A stretch of DNA of 50,606 bases, from NCBI GenBank assembly GCA_012840385.1, contig DULK01000079.1, positions 1 to 50,606 on the forward strand. The letters are read 5' to 3'. A program made the translations under genes and the position numbers. Under the pieces are notes generated by a model. The model saw nothing but the letters and a program-made list of their open reading frames with translations. It ran no database searches and was not told where the DNA came from. Positions 16,961 through 24,712 of this stretch are shown one piece after another; position 1 is the stretch's first letter, and each line of letters starts with the position of its first letter. This DNA comes from Syntrophomonadaceae bacterium (GTDB lineage Bacteria > Bacillota > DSM-12270 > Thermacetogeniales > Thermacetogeniaceae).

Positions 16961-17233
16961 ATGAAAGCAAATTTGACTTTTGATGAATTTCCTATTGTTA
17001 AAGATGCTCTCGAGAGGGAACTGGCCTTGATAGAGGCAAAACTCCAATTAATCAAGGAAGAAGTTAATGGATTTGAGAGAAAGTTTAAAATGTCCTCAAA
17101 CAAATTTATCCAGGATTTTGAACAGGGTATACTTGGAGATGAGCAGGAGTTTTTTGAATGGTGGGGGTTGGTTCGGGGGGCTAAAAAGCTAGAAGAGAAA
17201 ATGAAAAAAATCAAGGTGGTGCTGTTTTCTTAA
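16961..17233 (+). CDS. Orphan antitoxin-like protein
   Basis: 90 residues with GAAGAAGG before ATG. Entirely helical and charged, with the segment KMSSNKFIQDFEQGILGDEQ and EFFEWWGL. Small proteins with this (M-S-S-x-x-F-I-x-x-F...L-G-D...F-F-E-W) pattern are often the antitoxin half of toxin-antitoxin pairs, a memory I cannot verify here. No toxin follows; the sequence runs straight into flippase repeat copy 4. Confidence 0.5.
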   Translation: MKANLTFDEFPIVKDALERELALIEAKLQLIKEEVNGFERKFKMSSNKFIQDFEQGILGDEQEFFEWWGLVRGAKKLEEKMKKIKVVLFS

Positions 17234-17242
17234 TACCAACCT

Positions 17243-17460
17243 ACCCCTTAACTCCCTCCACAGCGGCCTGAAAACGATAAGCGCCTGCAGGAACTGGGCG
17301 AGCAGTAGGCCGTGCCGATTCCTTCAATCCCGGTTTTGCCCAGTAGCTTGTATCCCAGGGCGAGGGATGTGACCGCCAGAAAGGCGACTGCCCGGGGATC
17401 AGGTTAACCTGCTTGTTGACTGCATATGTATTGACAATAGCAACACCTCAAGTTTAAAAT
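17243..17460 (-). repeat. Flippase 3'-end repeat, copy 4
   Basis: Same segment as the other copies and, like copy 1, with the longer upstream part (VNTYAVNKQVNLIPGQSAF). A deletion in the GAGCAGTAGGCC stretch breaks the frame. It separates the orphan antitoxin from the brnTA pair. Confidence 0.8.
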
Positions 17461-17471
17461 GAAGAAAGCAG

Positions 17472-17756
17472 GTGTTGTTGGTGAGGATAAGCCGTTTTGA
17501 ATGGGATGAAGGCAATATAGGCCACATTGCCAGGCACAATATAGAGCCGGATGAAGCAGAAGAGGTTTTTGCTAACTTTCCGCTATACCGCAGGGCAAAA
17601 ACAAATCGCATGGCGGCCTACGGGCAAACTGACAGCGGAAGGTACCTTTTTGTGGTGTTCGAGCGCAAGTCGAGCGGCGTTATCCGAGTAGTTACAGCCC
17701 GCGAAATGAGCCTTTCAGAAAGGCGCTGCTACAGAAGAATGAGGGGGGAAAGATAA
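17472..17756 (+). CDS. brnT: BrnT-family toxin
   Basis: 94 residues. Reads FEWDEGNIGHIARHNIEPDE, AEEVFAN, and IRVVTAREMSLSERRCYRRM, the full BrnT pattern (RelE-like ribonuclease fold whose basic/aromatic C-terminal motif binds RNA). GTG at 17472 is the first possible start; a GTG at 17481 with AGGTG upstream is an alternative. One base separates it from the antitoxin gene. Type II toxin repressed by its partner. Confidence 0.9.
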   Translation: MLLVRISRFEWDEGNIGHIARHNIEPDEAEEVFANFPLYRRAKTNRMAAYGQTDSGRYLFVVFERKSSGVIRVVTAREMSLSERRCYRRMRGER

Positions 17757-17757
17757 C

Positions 17758-18090
17758 ATGGCGAAAAAAGAGCTCCCAGAGTTTAAAGGGGACGCGATAC
17801 CGGACTTTGCCAGCGAAGAAGAAGAGCGGGAGTTTTGGGACGGCTATAGCTTTGCTGAAGCAATGGAACGAGGTGTATTGGAGCCATTGGATGAACCGGT
17901 TGAATTAGACCCCGAACTGGCCGTAAAAATCCGGGAGCGGGCGAAGACTAAGCGCGTTACCCTGCGCCTGCGTGTGTCCCAGATCGAAGCGGCCAAAGAG
18001 ATTGCCCGAAAAAAAGATATTCCCTACCAGACTCTGATCCGGTCTTGGGTGGCGGAAGCTATCCGGCGGGAGCAGGAGGGCCGGCCGTAA
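17758..18090 (+). CDS. brnA: BrnA/CopG-type antitoxin
   Basis: 110 residues. The N-terminal half is acidic (KELPEFKGDAIPDFASEEEE, REFWDGYSFAEA), the toxin-wrapping part. The C-terminal half is a ribbon-helix-helix DNA-binding domain (VTLRLRVSQIEAAKEIARKK, then DIPYQTLIRSWVAEAI). Expected to neutralise BrnT and repress the operon. Its second half, terminator and following flippase fragment recur at 7985-8345. Confidence 0.88.
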   Translation: MAKKELPEFKGDAIPDFASEEEEREFWDGYSFAEAMERGVLEPLDEPVELDPELAVKIRERAKTKRVTLRLRVSQIEAAKEIARKKDIPYQTLIRSWVAEAIRREQEGRP

Positions 18091-18115
18091 AATCAAAAAC
18101 CATGAGATGGCGGTA

Positions 18116-18139
18116 CCGGGTTCTTACCCGGCCTTTTTA
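18116..18139 (+). terminator. Terminator of brnTA
   Basis: CCGGGT-TCTT-ACCCGG followed by CCTTTTTAT. Confidence 0.85.
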
Positions 18140-18144
18140 TTGTG

Positions 18145-18330
18145 TACCAACTTCCTCCACAGCGGCCTGAATACGATAACTGCCGATTGGGCGAGCAGGC
18201 AGGCCGTGCCGATTCCTTCAATCCCGGTTTTGTACAGAAGCTTATGTCCCAGGGCGAGGGATGTGGCCGCCAGAAAGGCGGACTGCCCGGGGATCAGGTA
18301 AACCTGCCTTTTGACCTGCTTGACCGTCAT
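18145..18330 (-). repeat. Flippase 3'-end repeat, copy 5
   Basis: Minus strand reads VKQVKRQVYLIPGQSAFLAA, TSLALGHKLLYKTGIEGIGT. A 12-base loss relative to copy 3 lies near 18183-18195. Junction with the terminator is the same as in copy 2, showing that antitoxin end plus flippase end were duplicated as one block. Confidence 0.8.
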
Positions 18331-18393
18331 GAAGAAACTGTTGATGCAATTACGGTAGAATAAAATCGGTTTTAAAGCACGGGAGGAATTTTT

Positions 18394-18647
18394 GTGAAAG
18401 AAGCTTATGAGGGTTTATATGAAAAAGGTAAGATTATTCCTTCCTAAAGAAAAAATACATTGCAGAAAGAAAGCAAAAGTCCTGATTGTTTTTTTAGAAG
18501 AGATTTAATGAAGATACCCATCTCAATAGGGCAAGAGAAGATTTTTTTAAAACGTTTGGAAGCTGGGAAGATAATCGCAGTGCCGATGAAATAATTAATG
18601 ATATTTATCAAGCCAGACTTTCCAGAAGAAGGGATGTAATGTTTTGA
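18394..18647 (+). pseudogene. VapB-type antitoxin, frameshifted
   Basis: GTG after GGGAGGA. Reads KEAYEGLYEKGKIIPS, a stop/shift, KKAKVLIVFLEEI, another stop, and FKTFGSWEDNRSADEIINDI in a third segment, then YQARLSRRRDVMF. The last part is typical of VapB antitoxins that bind VapC through a FGSW..RSAEEII motif. At least two frame breaks. It overlaps the start of vapC. Confidence 0.7.
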
Positions 18648-19029
18648 AATATCTTCTTGATACCGATATATGCGTTTATTGGCTTAAAGGCAGGCAAGAA
18701 GTAAGAGAGAAAATAAAGGAAATGAATCTAGATGATCTAGCAATTTCAGTGATTACCTTGGGAGAACTACAATATGGGGCGTACAATGGCGTACAATTCG
18801 GAAAAAGTATCCGAAAATTTGCGTAGGGTTAATAAGTTTGCTTCTTTTTTGAAGGTATACGATATAGAAAAAAGTCGATACGGTAAAAAGATTATTTGGT
18901 TTGCAAATGTACTGGTATTCCAGGGGGAATCTCGATATCCCCTACATGCTGAAGTGCATCGCGATCTTTCCCAAAACGGATCTATATTCGGGAAGAGAAA
19001 GGGAATTGCTCTTGAATATTTTGAAATAA
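18644..19029 (+). pseudogene. VapC toxin disrupted by a 10-base tandem duplication
   Basis: TTG start overlapping the antitoxin stop. MKYLLDTDICVYWLKGRQEV and ISVITLGELQYGAYN are a PIN domain with the catalytic Asp and Glu. GGCGTACAAT occurs twice in a row (18778-18787 and 18788-18797); removing one copy restores YGAYNSEKVSENLRRVNKFA. A later shift near 18925 would restore LDIPYMLKCIAI, resembling the C-terminal PIN core. Inactive. Confidence 0.8.
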
Positions 19030-19037
19030 AAATACAG

Positions 19038-19229
19038 CTAGGCGGCCTCCCCCGGGATGGGCGCTATTGTTTTGCCGGAGGCCCTTTCCATGATCTGCAG
19101 CAGGCCTCCGTCACCGGAGTTGTAAAGAAGCAGCGGCAGCAACCCACCGCGCCGGCCCGCCGGCGCCAGGAGAGGCAGGGCGGTGATGACCGACAGTGCC
19201 GCTGTGATGCCCTTGCGGGTGACTTTCAT
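19038..19229 (-). CDS. Short secreted or truncated protein downstream of the GerMN gene
   Basis: 63 residues, N-terminal signal-like segment (KGITAALSVITALPLLAPAG). It could be the leftover N-terminus of an exported cell-wall enzyme that often follows gerM-like genes, but nothing diagnostic remains. Weak ribosome site (AGGAAG). May be a truncated gene. Confidence 0.35.
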   Translation of the reverse strand: MKVTRKGITAALSVITALPLLAPAGRRGGLLPLLLYNSGDGGLLQIMERASGKTIAPIPGEAA

Positions 19230-19266
19230 CTCTCTTGTCTTCCTAATATTACTTTTTATTACTTTT

Positions 19267-19845
19267 TCACGACTTTTTCACGAGATTCCAGTTGGGGGCG
19301 ATGGGCTCCGTGGTGTCGGCGTGCCCCACCAGGCTCTCCTGCTTTTTTCCCTCCACCAGGAACTGCACCTTTTCGATCCCGGACACCCCTGCCAGAGAGT
19401 TGACGACCGAGTAGATGGTCATCGCCTCACCGGCGGAGCCGCCCCAGTGCTTGGTCTGGATCTCCTTTGAAAAGTCCACATAGGCCACGCCGTTCTCCAC
19501 CCTGATCGAACGCAGTTTGGCCTCGGGCGGAATCGTCCTGCTCAGTTCCGGGTTCCGCGGTCCCTTGATCAATTCCTCCACGATGGCCTGCTCGATCGGC
19601 TTGCTGCCCGTGGCCACCTCCCGCTCCTCCGGAATCAGGTACATGGCCTCTTTATCCCCGAAGTACAGGGTCACCTTTTCCTTTGCTGCTTTGGGTTCGG
19701 CGGTGCTCTGCGGCCTGTTTGTGTTCTGCGGCTTTGTGCGTTCCGACGACTTGCTGCCGCAGCCTCCGCCTGCCAGCAGCAGGGCCACGGCAACCAGGAG
19801 CACCGCAGCTGCCCGCAGGAACCGACCTTTTGTCTTAACCGGCAT
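19267..19845 (-). CDS. GerMN-domain lipoprotein
   Basis: 192 residues from the ATG with GGGGGAG upstream. Signal peptide and lipobox-like cysteine (LLLAGGGCGS) at about 15-30, a low-complexity linker, then a GerMN domain (about 65-185): VTLYFGDKEAMYLIPEEREV, IVEELIKGPRNPE, VENGVAYVDFSKEI and TIYSVVNSLAGVSGIEKVQF. This domain occurs in the spore germination protein GerM and in related envelope lipoproteins of spore formers. Supports a Firmicute host. Confidence 0.88.
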   Translation of the reverse strand: MPVKTKGRFLRAAAVLLVAVALLLAGGGCGSKSSERTKPQNTNRPQSTAEPKAAKEKVTLYFGDKEAMYLIPEEREVATGSKPIEQAIVEELIKGPRNPELSRTIPPEAKLRSIRVENGVAYVDFSKEIQTKHWGGSAGEAMTIYSVVNSLAGVSGIEKVQFLVEGKKQESLVGHADTTEPIAPNWNLVKKS

Positions 19846-20146
19846 TTGCCACTCCCCCTTCCGCAGGTGCGCTTCTCCACCTGCAGGTTCTAACAACAGT
19901 ATAACAGGAATCTTTCAAAATTGTGCTGATTTTTCCCGCGCCGAGGCGGCTCAAGGGTGAGTATACCCGGACGGTTCCCTTCCGGGCTGCCCGTGAAGTC
20001 TTGCGAGATTGGGAAAAGGCATAAGCAAAGCCGTTAAGTGAAAAAGGTAATTAATTGTGATAGGAGAAGGCGAAGTTGAAAGACGATTGATAACATGATA
20101 GCATTATATTGTGTAATTTAATCACAAAACGGGGAGGGCCAGTGCC
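19846..20146. other. Intergenic region between gerM-like gene and vapBC
   Basis: Divergent promoter region for the two flanking units. A plus-strand tail (about 19957-20024) reads VPFRAAREVLRDWEKA before a stop and may be the end of a lost gene; not assignable. No other structure seen. Confidence 0.3.
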
Positions 20147-20395
20147 ATGGTTCGAACGCAGGTGCAGCTCACCGAAAAGCAGTATGAGGCTTTGAAGAGG
20201 CTGAGCCTTAAAGAAAATATCTCTATAGCGGAGTTAATCCGCCGGGGTGTAAACGAAATTCTGCTTTCTGCCGAAGGTATGGAAAAGGAAGAAAGGATAA
20301 ATCGGGCGATCGCGGCCGCAGGCCGGTTCCGCTCCGGTGTTAAGGATCTATCGAGCAATCACGACATTTACTTTACAGAGGCGATTTCAAAATGA
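20147..20395 (+). CDS. vapB: VapB-type ribbon-helix-helix antitoxin
   Basis: 82 residues; GGGGAGGG before ATG. VRTQVQLTEKQYEALKRLSL then ENISIAELIRRGV is a ribbon-helix-helix domain. The C-terminal part (AAAGRFRSGVKDLSSNHDIY) is the toxin-binding segment with a conserved Phe/Arg. Its TGA overlaps the ATG of vapC. Intact pair. Confidence 0.88.
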   Translation: MVRTQVQLTEKQYEALKRLSLKENISIAELIRRGVNEILLSAEGMEKEERINRAIAAAGRFRSGVKDLSSNHDIYFTEAISK

Positions 20396-20787
20396 AGGTT
20401 TTTGTCGATAGTTCTGCTTTTCTTGCGGTGCTTGATGCGGATGATGAAAACCATCCCCTTGCCCGGCAGGTATGGGAAAAAATTTTGAATGCCGGGGCTT
20501 TTTTAATTACCACAAGTTATGTACTGGTAGAAACTTACGCCGTAGTGCAGCGCAGGCTGGGAATGGATGCTCTCCGGACATTTCATGAAGATATCGTTCC
20601 GTTGCTTCAGATAGAATGGGTAGGAGAGGAATTGCATGAGCGTGGGGCCGATGCCGTGTTGACCGCCAACCGCCGGAACTTAAGCCTTGTGGACTGCACC
20701 AGCTTTGCGGCGGTGAGACGGCTCGGTATCAAGCAAGTATTTGCCTTCGACAGGCATTTTGCCGAACAGGGCTTCGAACTGCTCTGA
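20392..20787 (+). CDS. vapC: VapC toxin (PIN-domain ribonuclease)
   Basis: 131 residues. MKVFVDSSAFLAVLDADDEN carries the first catalytic Asp, SYVLVETYAVVQRRLG the Glu, and LSLVDCTSFAAVRRLGIKQV with FAFDRHFAEQGF the remaining acidic residues. All four PIN positions are present, length is normal, and the pair with vapB is translationally coupled. Probably active; Mg-dependent RNase blocked by VapB. Confidence 0.9.
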   Translation: MKVFVDSSAFLAVLDADDENHPLARQVWEKILNAGAFLITTSYVLVETYAVVQRRLGMDALRTFHEDIVPLLQIEWVGEELHERGADAVLTANRRNLSLVDCTSFAAVRRLGIKQVFAFDRHFAEQGFELL

Positions 20788-20879
20788 TAAAGCATTCCTC
20801 TGCATTACCGCACTTCTTTTTCGGCCCGCTCTCCGGCCCGGACTGCGCTCTGCACGGTGCGTTCCCTCCGGAGCCCTTT

Positions 20880-20945
20880 TTCGTCCCTTCCCGGCCGGCC
20901 GGAGAAAGGATCGGATCAATTTCCCAGGAAAAAAGCAAAGAAGTT
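20880..20945 (+). repeat. Dispersed intergenic repeat A, copy 1
   Basis: Shares GGAGAAAGGATCGGATCA and TTTCCCAGGAAAAAAGCA almost exactly with copy 2 (24278-24351) and more loosely with copy 3 (34885-34958). The preceding 80 bases are GC-rich without a gene. Confidence 0.7.
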
Positions 20946-21016
20946 AGGAACTCTGCTTTATGTTGTCAGAAGGTGAAGAGAGATTTGAATACATTGGCCG
21001 CTTCCATCTGTGAGTT

Positions 21017-21430
21017 TTACTTCCGGCTACGAATTCCAAGTTGTTGTTTCAGGGCGAACTGAAGAACGTGGGAGAAGTTGATTCCTTGTTTTTCGGCAGC
21101 GTCATTGAGCCACTTTGGGATGGTGAGAGTCTTTTTGACAGTTTTATTTTCCATTTCATCTTTGACGATATCTGTCCAGGCTTCTACGAGGGCAATAAAA
21201 GCTCCCGGAGGCAGATTTATTTTACTGGGATCTGAGGGAATGGGGATGGCTTCGCCGTCTTCTTCCATACCGTAGAGGAACCCTGCAAGCGCATCCTTTG
21301 CCATTGCCATGGCTTCATTTATATCGCTTCCTTCAGTAATACAGCCGGGGAGATCTGGGAAAGTAACCGTGTATCCGGGAGTCCCATCGTTGCCTGGATC
21401 AAAAACTGCGGGAAAAATATATTTTGCCAT
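21017..21430 (-). CDS. hicB: HicB antitoxin
   Basis: 137 residues. The N-terminal RNase-H-like HicB fold reads YIFPAVFDPGNDGTPGYTVT, FPDLPGCITEGSDINEAMAM and AKDALAGFLYGMEEDG. The C-terminal 45 residues (KTLTIPKWLNDAAEKQGINF, then SHVLQFALKQQLG) are a ribbon-helix-helix-like DNA-binding domain. It follows hicA by 14 bases on the same strand. Expected to neutralise HicA and repress the promoter at 21674-21703. Confidence 0.93.
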   Translation of the reverse strand: MAKYIFPAVFDPGNDGTPGYTVTFPDLPGCITEGSDINEAMAMAKDALAGFLYGMEEDGEAIPIPSDPSKINLPPGAFIALVEAWTDIVKDEMENKTVKKTLTIPKWLNDAAEKQGINFSHVLQFALKQQLGIRSRK

Positions 21431-21444
21431 GAGAAGGCCTCCTT

Positions 21445-21657
21445 TTAAGAAAGAATTTTTTCAATTCCTGCCTGTTTCAATATCGATTTTACTGTTCCAG
21501 GCTTTATGTATTTTCGTGGATGCGGGACAGTCATTGTGCCTTTTTTAACCGGATGTTTGAAGTGATGATGGCTGCCTACAATTCTTTTAAGCATCCATCC
21601 GTCCTGTTCAAGTATTTTTATTATTTCCTTTGATGAATATGTTTTCACATTTTTCAT
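21445..21657 (-). CDS. hicA: HicA toxin
   Basis: 70 residues, the normal size. Double-stranded-RNA-binding-like fold with KEIIKILEQDGWMLKRIVGS, then the catalytic HHHFKHPVKKG and MTVPHPRKYIKPGTVKSILK. The active-site His is present. Toxin-first gene order is usual for hicAB. It degrades or blocks mRNA when HicB is lost. Confidence 0.93.
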   Translation of the reverse strand: MKNVKTYSSKEIIKILEQDGWMLKRIVGSHHHFKHPVKKGTMTVPHPRKYIKPGTVKSILKQAGIEKILS

Positions 21658-21673
21658 CCTTTCAACTGGTATA

Positions 21674-21703
21674 ATATTAATACGTGTATTAAGTACGTGT
21701 CAA
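21674..21703 (-). promoter_or_regulatory. hicAB promoter with operator
   Basis: Minus strand: TTGACA (21703-21698), 18-base spacer, TAATAT (21679-21674). An inverted repeat TTAATAC-GT-GTATTAA (21677-21692) overlaps the -10 and spacer, well placed for repression by HicB. A direct repeat of ACGTGT also lies here. Confidence 0.65.
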
Positions 21704-21949
21704 CCTCGATGCGCATACTTCATTTTTTTGCCCGCATCCACGATTACTGCCATTTTCACGGCTCTGCCGTTCCCCCGGCCTTGCTGCCCCTGGAGCCGGC
21801 GCTTATCGCCTGGTCATTTTCAATATTAAGGCAGACAGGGAAGTAGAATGATGCAGCCGGATAAAGTCAATGTGCAGGATTCATTACGCCTTCAGAATCT
21901 TGCTGCTATGATAAGGGGTATTATATAGTTAAAAAAGAGGTGATAATTA

Positions 21950-22165
21950 ATGCAAGCTAGAGATCGTTTACTCAAGGAGATAGAAAAACTTGGGTCATAT
22001 AACATTATGAAAGTCTATGACCTTGTTTTATCCCTTAAAAAACAGGACAGGAGAAGCGCAGGGAGAAAAAAGCAAGGAGGTTATTTGCGCGCGCGGCTTG
22101 CTTTAAGGAATTGCAAGGGGTCCTTTAGTAGAGATATTATTGAAGAACGAGTTGATCGGGTATGA
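21950..22165 (+). CDS. Orphan small antitoxin-like protein
   Basis: 71 residues with GAGGTGA before ATG. Pattern RDRLLKEIEKLGSYNIMKVY, DLVLSLK and then a basic linker with LRNCKGSFSRDIIEERVDRV, as in small antitoxins that precede PIN toxins. Its TGA overlaps an ATG of a 19-codon frame, the remains of the partner. Confidence 0.55.
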   Translation: MQARDRLLKEIEKLGSYNIMKVYDLVLSLKKQDRRSAGRKKQGGYLRARLALRNCKGSFSRDIIEERVDRV

Positions 22166-22221
22166 ACATCTTTTTTGAAATGTACTCAATCTGCATTGGA
22201 AACGGTTACTCTTTCATCTAA
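22162..22221 (+). pseudogene. Toxin remnant coupled to the previous antitoxin
   Basis: ATGA overlap with the antitoxin gene. MNIFFEMYSICIGNGYSFI then stop. The start resembles a PIN-domain N-terminus (N-x-F-F-D/E) but nothing else of the toxin is present. Confidence 0.4.
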
Positions 22222-22314
22222 GGGCCAGTGAGTGCTGCAGGTTTATTTGATGTTATCGACTTGAACGGGATGGCCGGACATGAGCTTGAATAAAAGAGGA
22301 TAGGGGCGAAAAAC

Positions 22315-23334
22315 ATGAGCGAACCTTCACTTTTCCAGTGGAAAACCCTTTACGAATTGGCGAGGCAGTATCAGGATGCCGCACCATGGCAATGGATGTA
22401 TGACCACGAGATATTCGGCGTACAGGAATCCGGGACAGGGGATACGTGTTACTGTTCGGTGATTGGCCGGATGGGGGAAGTTTTCGGCCTTGTCGTCTAT
22501 CCTGGCAGCGAGGGGCTGCTCTCTTATTACAGGCTCCTTGCGGCCGAAAACACCGTAGATCATGAGGTCGCCCTGGAACAGCGAGCCCTCTCTCTCATTT
22601 TTGCCAGCCGCGATGAACTAACAACCAGGGACTGGTCGATTATCAAAGATCTTGGCTTGAAATTCCGCGGGAAGAACGCCTGGCCGTTATTCCGCAGTTC
22701 TCTCCCGGGTACTCACCCCTGGTACCTTACAGGAGAAGAAGCGGAATTGTTCGGAGTGGTACTGGAGCAGGCGCTGCACTTTTGCCTGGAGTTCCGCGAC
22801 AATCCGGCTTTCCAGGACCCCCCTGACGAGGATTATATACCGGTGAGAGTGTGGGGGAAGGAAGGATGGCGGAGCGAGTGGCGCACGCTCCCCCCTCCTC
22901 CCGATATTGAAATACCCGTATTTATTCCTACGGATACCATGGTTCAGAGGCTGAAACAACAGTGCAGAAAAAGTACGGCCATATGGGAGACGAGTTTTTT
23001 CTTCACGCCTGTGCCGGTATACGAAGGAAAAAAAGACGAGCGCCCTTACTATCCGCTGGTTGTCCTTTGGGTGGACCGGGGTTCAACCCAAATACTTCAT
23101 TTTCAAATGTTCCCAAGAGGAGAGTGGGAGAAAGTAGTGGAAAGCCTCCTTTCAGCATCTATTCAAACCCGTATTTTGCCCGCCGAGATCCACACCGCCC
23201 AGGAGGAAATGTTCGGCCTGTTGCTGCCCGCTGCGGAAAAACTGGGGATCAAGCTGAAGCGAACCCGGCGGCTCACGGCCTTCCAGAGGGCAAAGGACGG
23301 CCTGCTGCAGGACATGAGCGGTCGCTTCTTTTAG
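22315..23334 (+). CDS. DUF6930/DUF7309-like protein
   Basis: 339 residues. The first half reads WQWMYDHEIFGVQESGTGDT, CYCSVIGRMGEVFGLVVYPG and EGLLSYYRLL; the second half repeats a related fold (PVRVWGKEGWRSEWRTLPPP, YYPLVVLWVDRGSTQILHFQ). This corresponds to DUF7309 plus DUF6930 proteins of Firmicutes, without known function. Soluble, no signal peptide. Stands alone with GGGGCG-type weak ribosome site. Looks intact. Confidence 0.65.
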   Translation: MSEPSLFQWKTLYELARQYQDAAPWQWMYDHEIFGVQESGTGDTCYCSVIGRMGEVFGLVVYPGSEGLLSYYRLLAAENTVDHEVALEQRALSLIFASRDELTTRDWSIIKDLGLKFRGKNAWPLFRSSLPGTHPWYLTGEEAELFGVVLEQALHFCLEFRDNPAFQDPPDEDYIPVRVWGKEGWRSEWRTLPPPPDIEIPVFIPTDTMVQRLKQQCRKSTAIWETSFFFTPVPVYEGKKDERPYYPLVVLWVDRGSTQILHFQMFPRGEWEKVVESLLSASIQTRILPAEIHTAQEEMFGLLLPAAEKLGIKLKRTRRLTAFQRAKDGLLQDMSGRFF

Positions 23335-23368
23335 CTCTGAAACTAAGTGAAGAGTAATGCACCGACCT

Positions 23369-23504
23369 ATGGTGAGATCTTAACTACCTGGAAGACGTTG
23401 GTGCTTTAGCAATCGAGGCAGGACTCTCAAACCTACAAATTACAAAGGCGGAAATTGCCGAAGCCTACGAAACTTTAAAAACGGTCTGCTGAAGATCTCA
23501 CCAT
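23369..23504. repeat. 136-base element bounded by 13-base perfect inverted repeats
   Basis: ATGGTGAGATCTT at 23369-23381 and its exact complement at 23492-23504. The interior plus-strand frame reads ALAIEAGLSNLQITKAEIAE, then AYETLKTVC, a peptide tail I do not recognise. Could be a small non-autonomous element or a gene remnant caught between repeats. Confidence 0.6.
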
Positions 23505-23565
23505 CACGATAATATTAAACTGCACCTGCTTGCCGGTTATAATGTGACCAGGAGGTGTTACATTT

Positions 23566-23838
23566 ATGGCGAACACCCGCATATTACATATGAGGTTCCC
23601 GACCAGTGTTATCACGGCCCTGGAGGAACTCCTGAATGACCTCAACGTGAGCCGGAACGAGTTTATCGTTCAGGCGGTCCGAGAGAAGATCTCTCGTGAG
23701 TTGCGGCTCCGGGGGCTGAAGAAGACCCGCGGCTCCCTCGGGCCGGAGGATGCACCAGAGTGGACGGGAGCCTCGGCGGCGGAGTGGGTGCGGAAGGTAC
23801 GCGGAGAGGAGAGCAGAGCGCTGCTATGGCCTTCTTGA
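23566..23838 (+). CDS. Ribbon-helix-helix antitoxin
   Basis: 90 residues; CAGGAGGTG upstream of ATG. TRILHMRFPTSVITALEELL then NDLNVSRNEFIVQAVREKIS is a ribbon-helix-helix domain; the tail with EWTGASAAEWVRKVRGEESR is a toxin-binding segment. Overlaps the PIN toxin gene by 13 bases. Confidence 0.82.
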   Translation: MANTRILHMRFPTSVITALEELLNDLNVSRNEFIVQAVREKISRELRLRGLKKTRGSLGPEDAPEWTGASAAEWVRKVRGEESRALLWPS

Positions 23839-24137
23839 TTGACACCTGTGTCTTGATCGACCACCTAACCGACAGGCTGCCTCCCGATGCCTCCGCCTGG
23901 CTGGAGCATGTAGTCGCCTCCGGGCTGGCAGCCACCAGCGTGATCGTGTACCACGAGCTCTTATTCGGGGCGCGCACTGAAAAGGCGCGGACCGCCGTGG
24001 AGGAACTGCTGCGGGCCTGGAGCATACTCCCTGTAGACCGCGAGGTTGCAAGGCGCGCCGCGGAAATCCGCCGCGATCAGGCAGCGCAAGGAAGGATGCT
24101 GGGAATGGCCGACTGCCTCATAGCGGCTCTCGGTTGA
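23826..24137 (+). CDS. VapC-type PIN toxin, C-terminus truncated
   Basis: 103 residues. MAFLIDTCVLIDHLTDRLPP holds the first Asp, SVIVYHELLFGARTEKARTA the Glu, and RRDQAAQGRMLGMADCLIAA the third acidic residue. The frame ends at LG*, whereas family members run 20-30 residues further with a T-R/N-x-x-D/H-F motif. The loss removes part of the active-site scaffold, so activity is doubtful while the antitoxin is intact. Confidence 0.75.
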   Translation: MAFLIDTCVLIDHLTDRLPPDASAWLEHVVASGLAATSVIVYHELLFGARTEKARTAVEELLRAWSILPVDREVARRAAEIRRDQAAQGRMLGMADCLIAALG

Positions 24138-24177
24138 CGAGTATTACAGTTCTTTGTCGAAGGCCAGCCTCTTTTAT

Positions 24178-24209
24178 CATAATACTCAAAACGAGGGTTT
24201 GGTATTATG
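24178..24209. repeat. Short inverted repeat downstream of vapC-like gene
   Basis: CATAATAC (24178-24185) and GTATTATG (24202-24209), 16 bases apart. No T-tract. Confidence 0.45.
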
Positions 24210-24249
24210 ATGAATGAGAAACATTGACGGTATTAAACATGTAGGCAAA

Positions 24250-24272
24250 AAGGGCGGAAGCCCTTATTTTAT
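24250..24272 (+). terminator. Terminator
   Basis: AAGGGC-GGAA-GCCCTT followed by ATTTTATT. Ends the toxin-antitoxin transcript. Confidence 0.75.
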
Positions 24273-24277
24273 TGTCC

Positions 24278-24351
24278 TTTCCCGGCGGCTGGAGAAAGGA
24301 TCGGATCACTTTCCCAGGAAAAAAGCAGGAAAAGCCAGAATTTTGTAGAAT
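24278..24351 (+). repeat. Dispersed intergenic repeat A, copy 2
   Basis: The fullest copy: GGAGAAAGGATCGGATCA, TTTCCCAGGAAAAAAGCAGG and GCCAGAATTTTGTAGAATG. It ends on the ATG of the following frame, so it may include the natural upstream region of that gene. Copies at 20880, 34885 and, for the core only, 45131 and 46896. Confidence 0.75.
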
Positions 24352-24690
24352 GTCCTTATTAAGGTTGTTCGGCAGGGGTAATCGACCGATGTTGGAGAAT
24401 TGTGCCGGCTTAGAAGACTGCGAGCGGGTGCTAGCCGGAGAAGTGGAAAAGGCCGCTTTTCTAGGCCAGGTGGAACTTCCGGCGGAAGATGTGGAAAAGC
24501 TGGGCACCTTGATCAGAGAGCGGATTGGACGGGATATCCGGCAGGGCACGCAGTATTTGCAGGAATACGCCCCCACCTGTCTGGTACTGTTTCTGGTGGG
24601 CCTGGAAAATGGAAATATAAGGATGGCACCTACTGGCCTGCGGTGGCCGAAGCGGGGAGACGGAGGCTCCGGAGTGCCAAATAATCAAAA
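24350..24690 (+). pseudogene. N-terminal fragment of an unidentified large protein
   Basis: Reads MSLLRLFGRGNRPMLENCAG, then REIGRDIRQ-like helices and YLQEYAPTCLVLFLVGLENG; a one-base shift near 24610 would continue as KYKDGTYWPAVAEA. The pattern resembles the start of large uncharacterised Firmicute proteins with a YWPAVAEALGL motif. It is open in frame with the helicase but belongs to a different gene. A further scrap (MLNNCAEILGKSPTLFGQ) follows repeat A copy 3 at 34957. Confidence 0.45.
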
Positions 24691-24712
24691 GTTAACAGGG
24701 GAGCGTGGTGAT

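Noticed and set aside
23369-23504. CRISPR-like or tandem repeat
   Set aside because: Only one pair of inverted, not direct, repeats, with no spacer series.
24272-24712. Long N-terminus of the helicase including MSLLRLFGRG
   Set aside because: That segment carries its own start and belongs to another gene with a frameshift; the helicase has a natural ATG at 24713.
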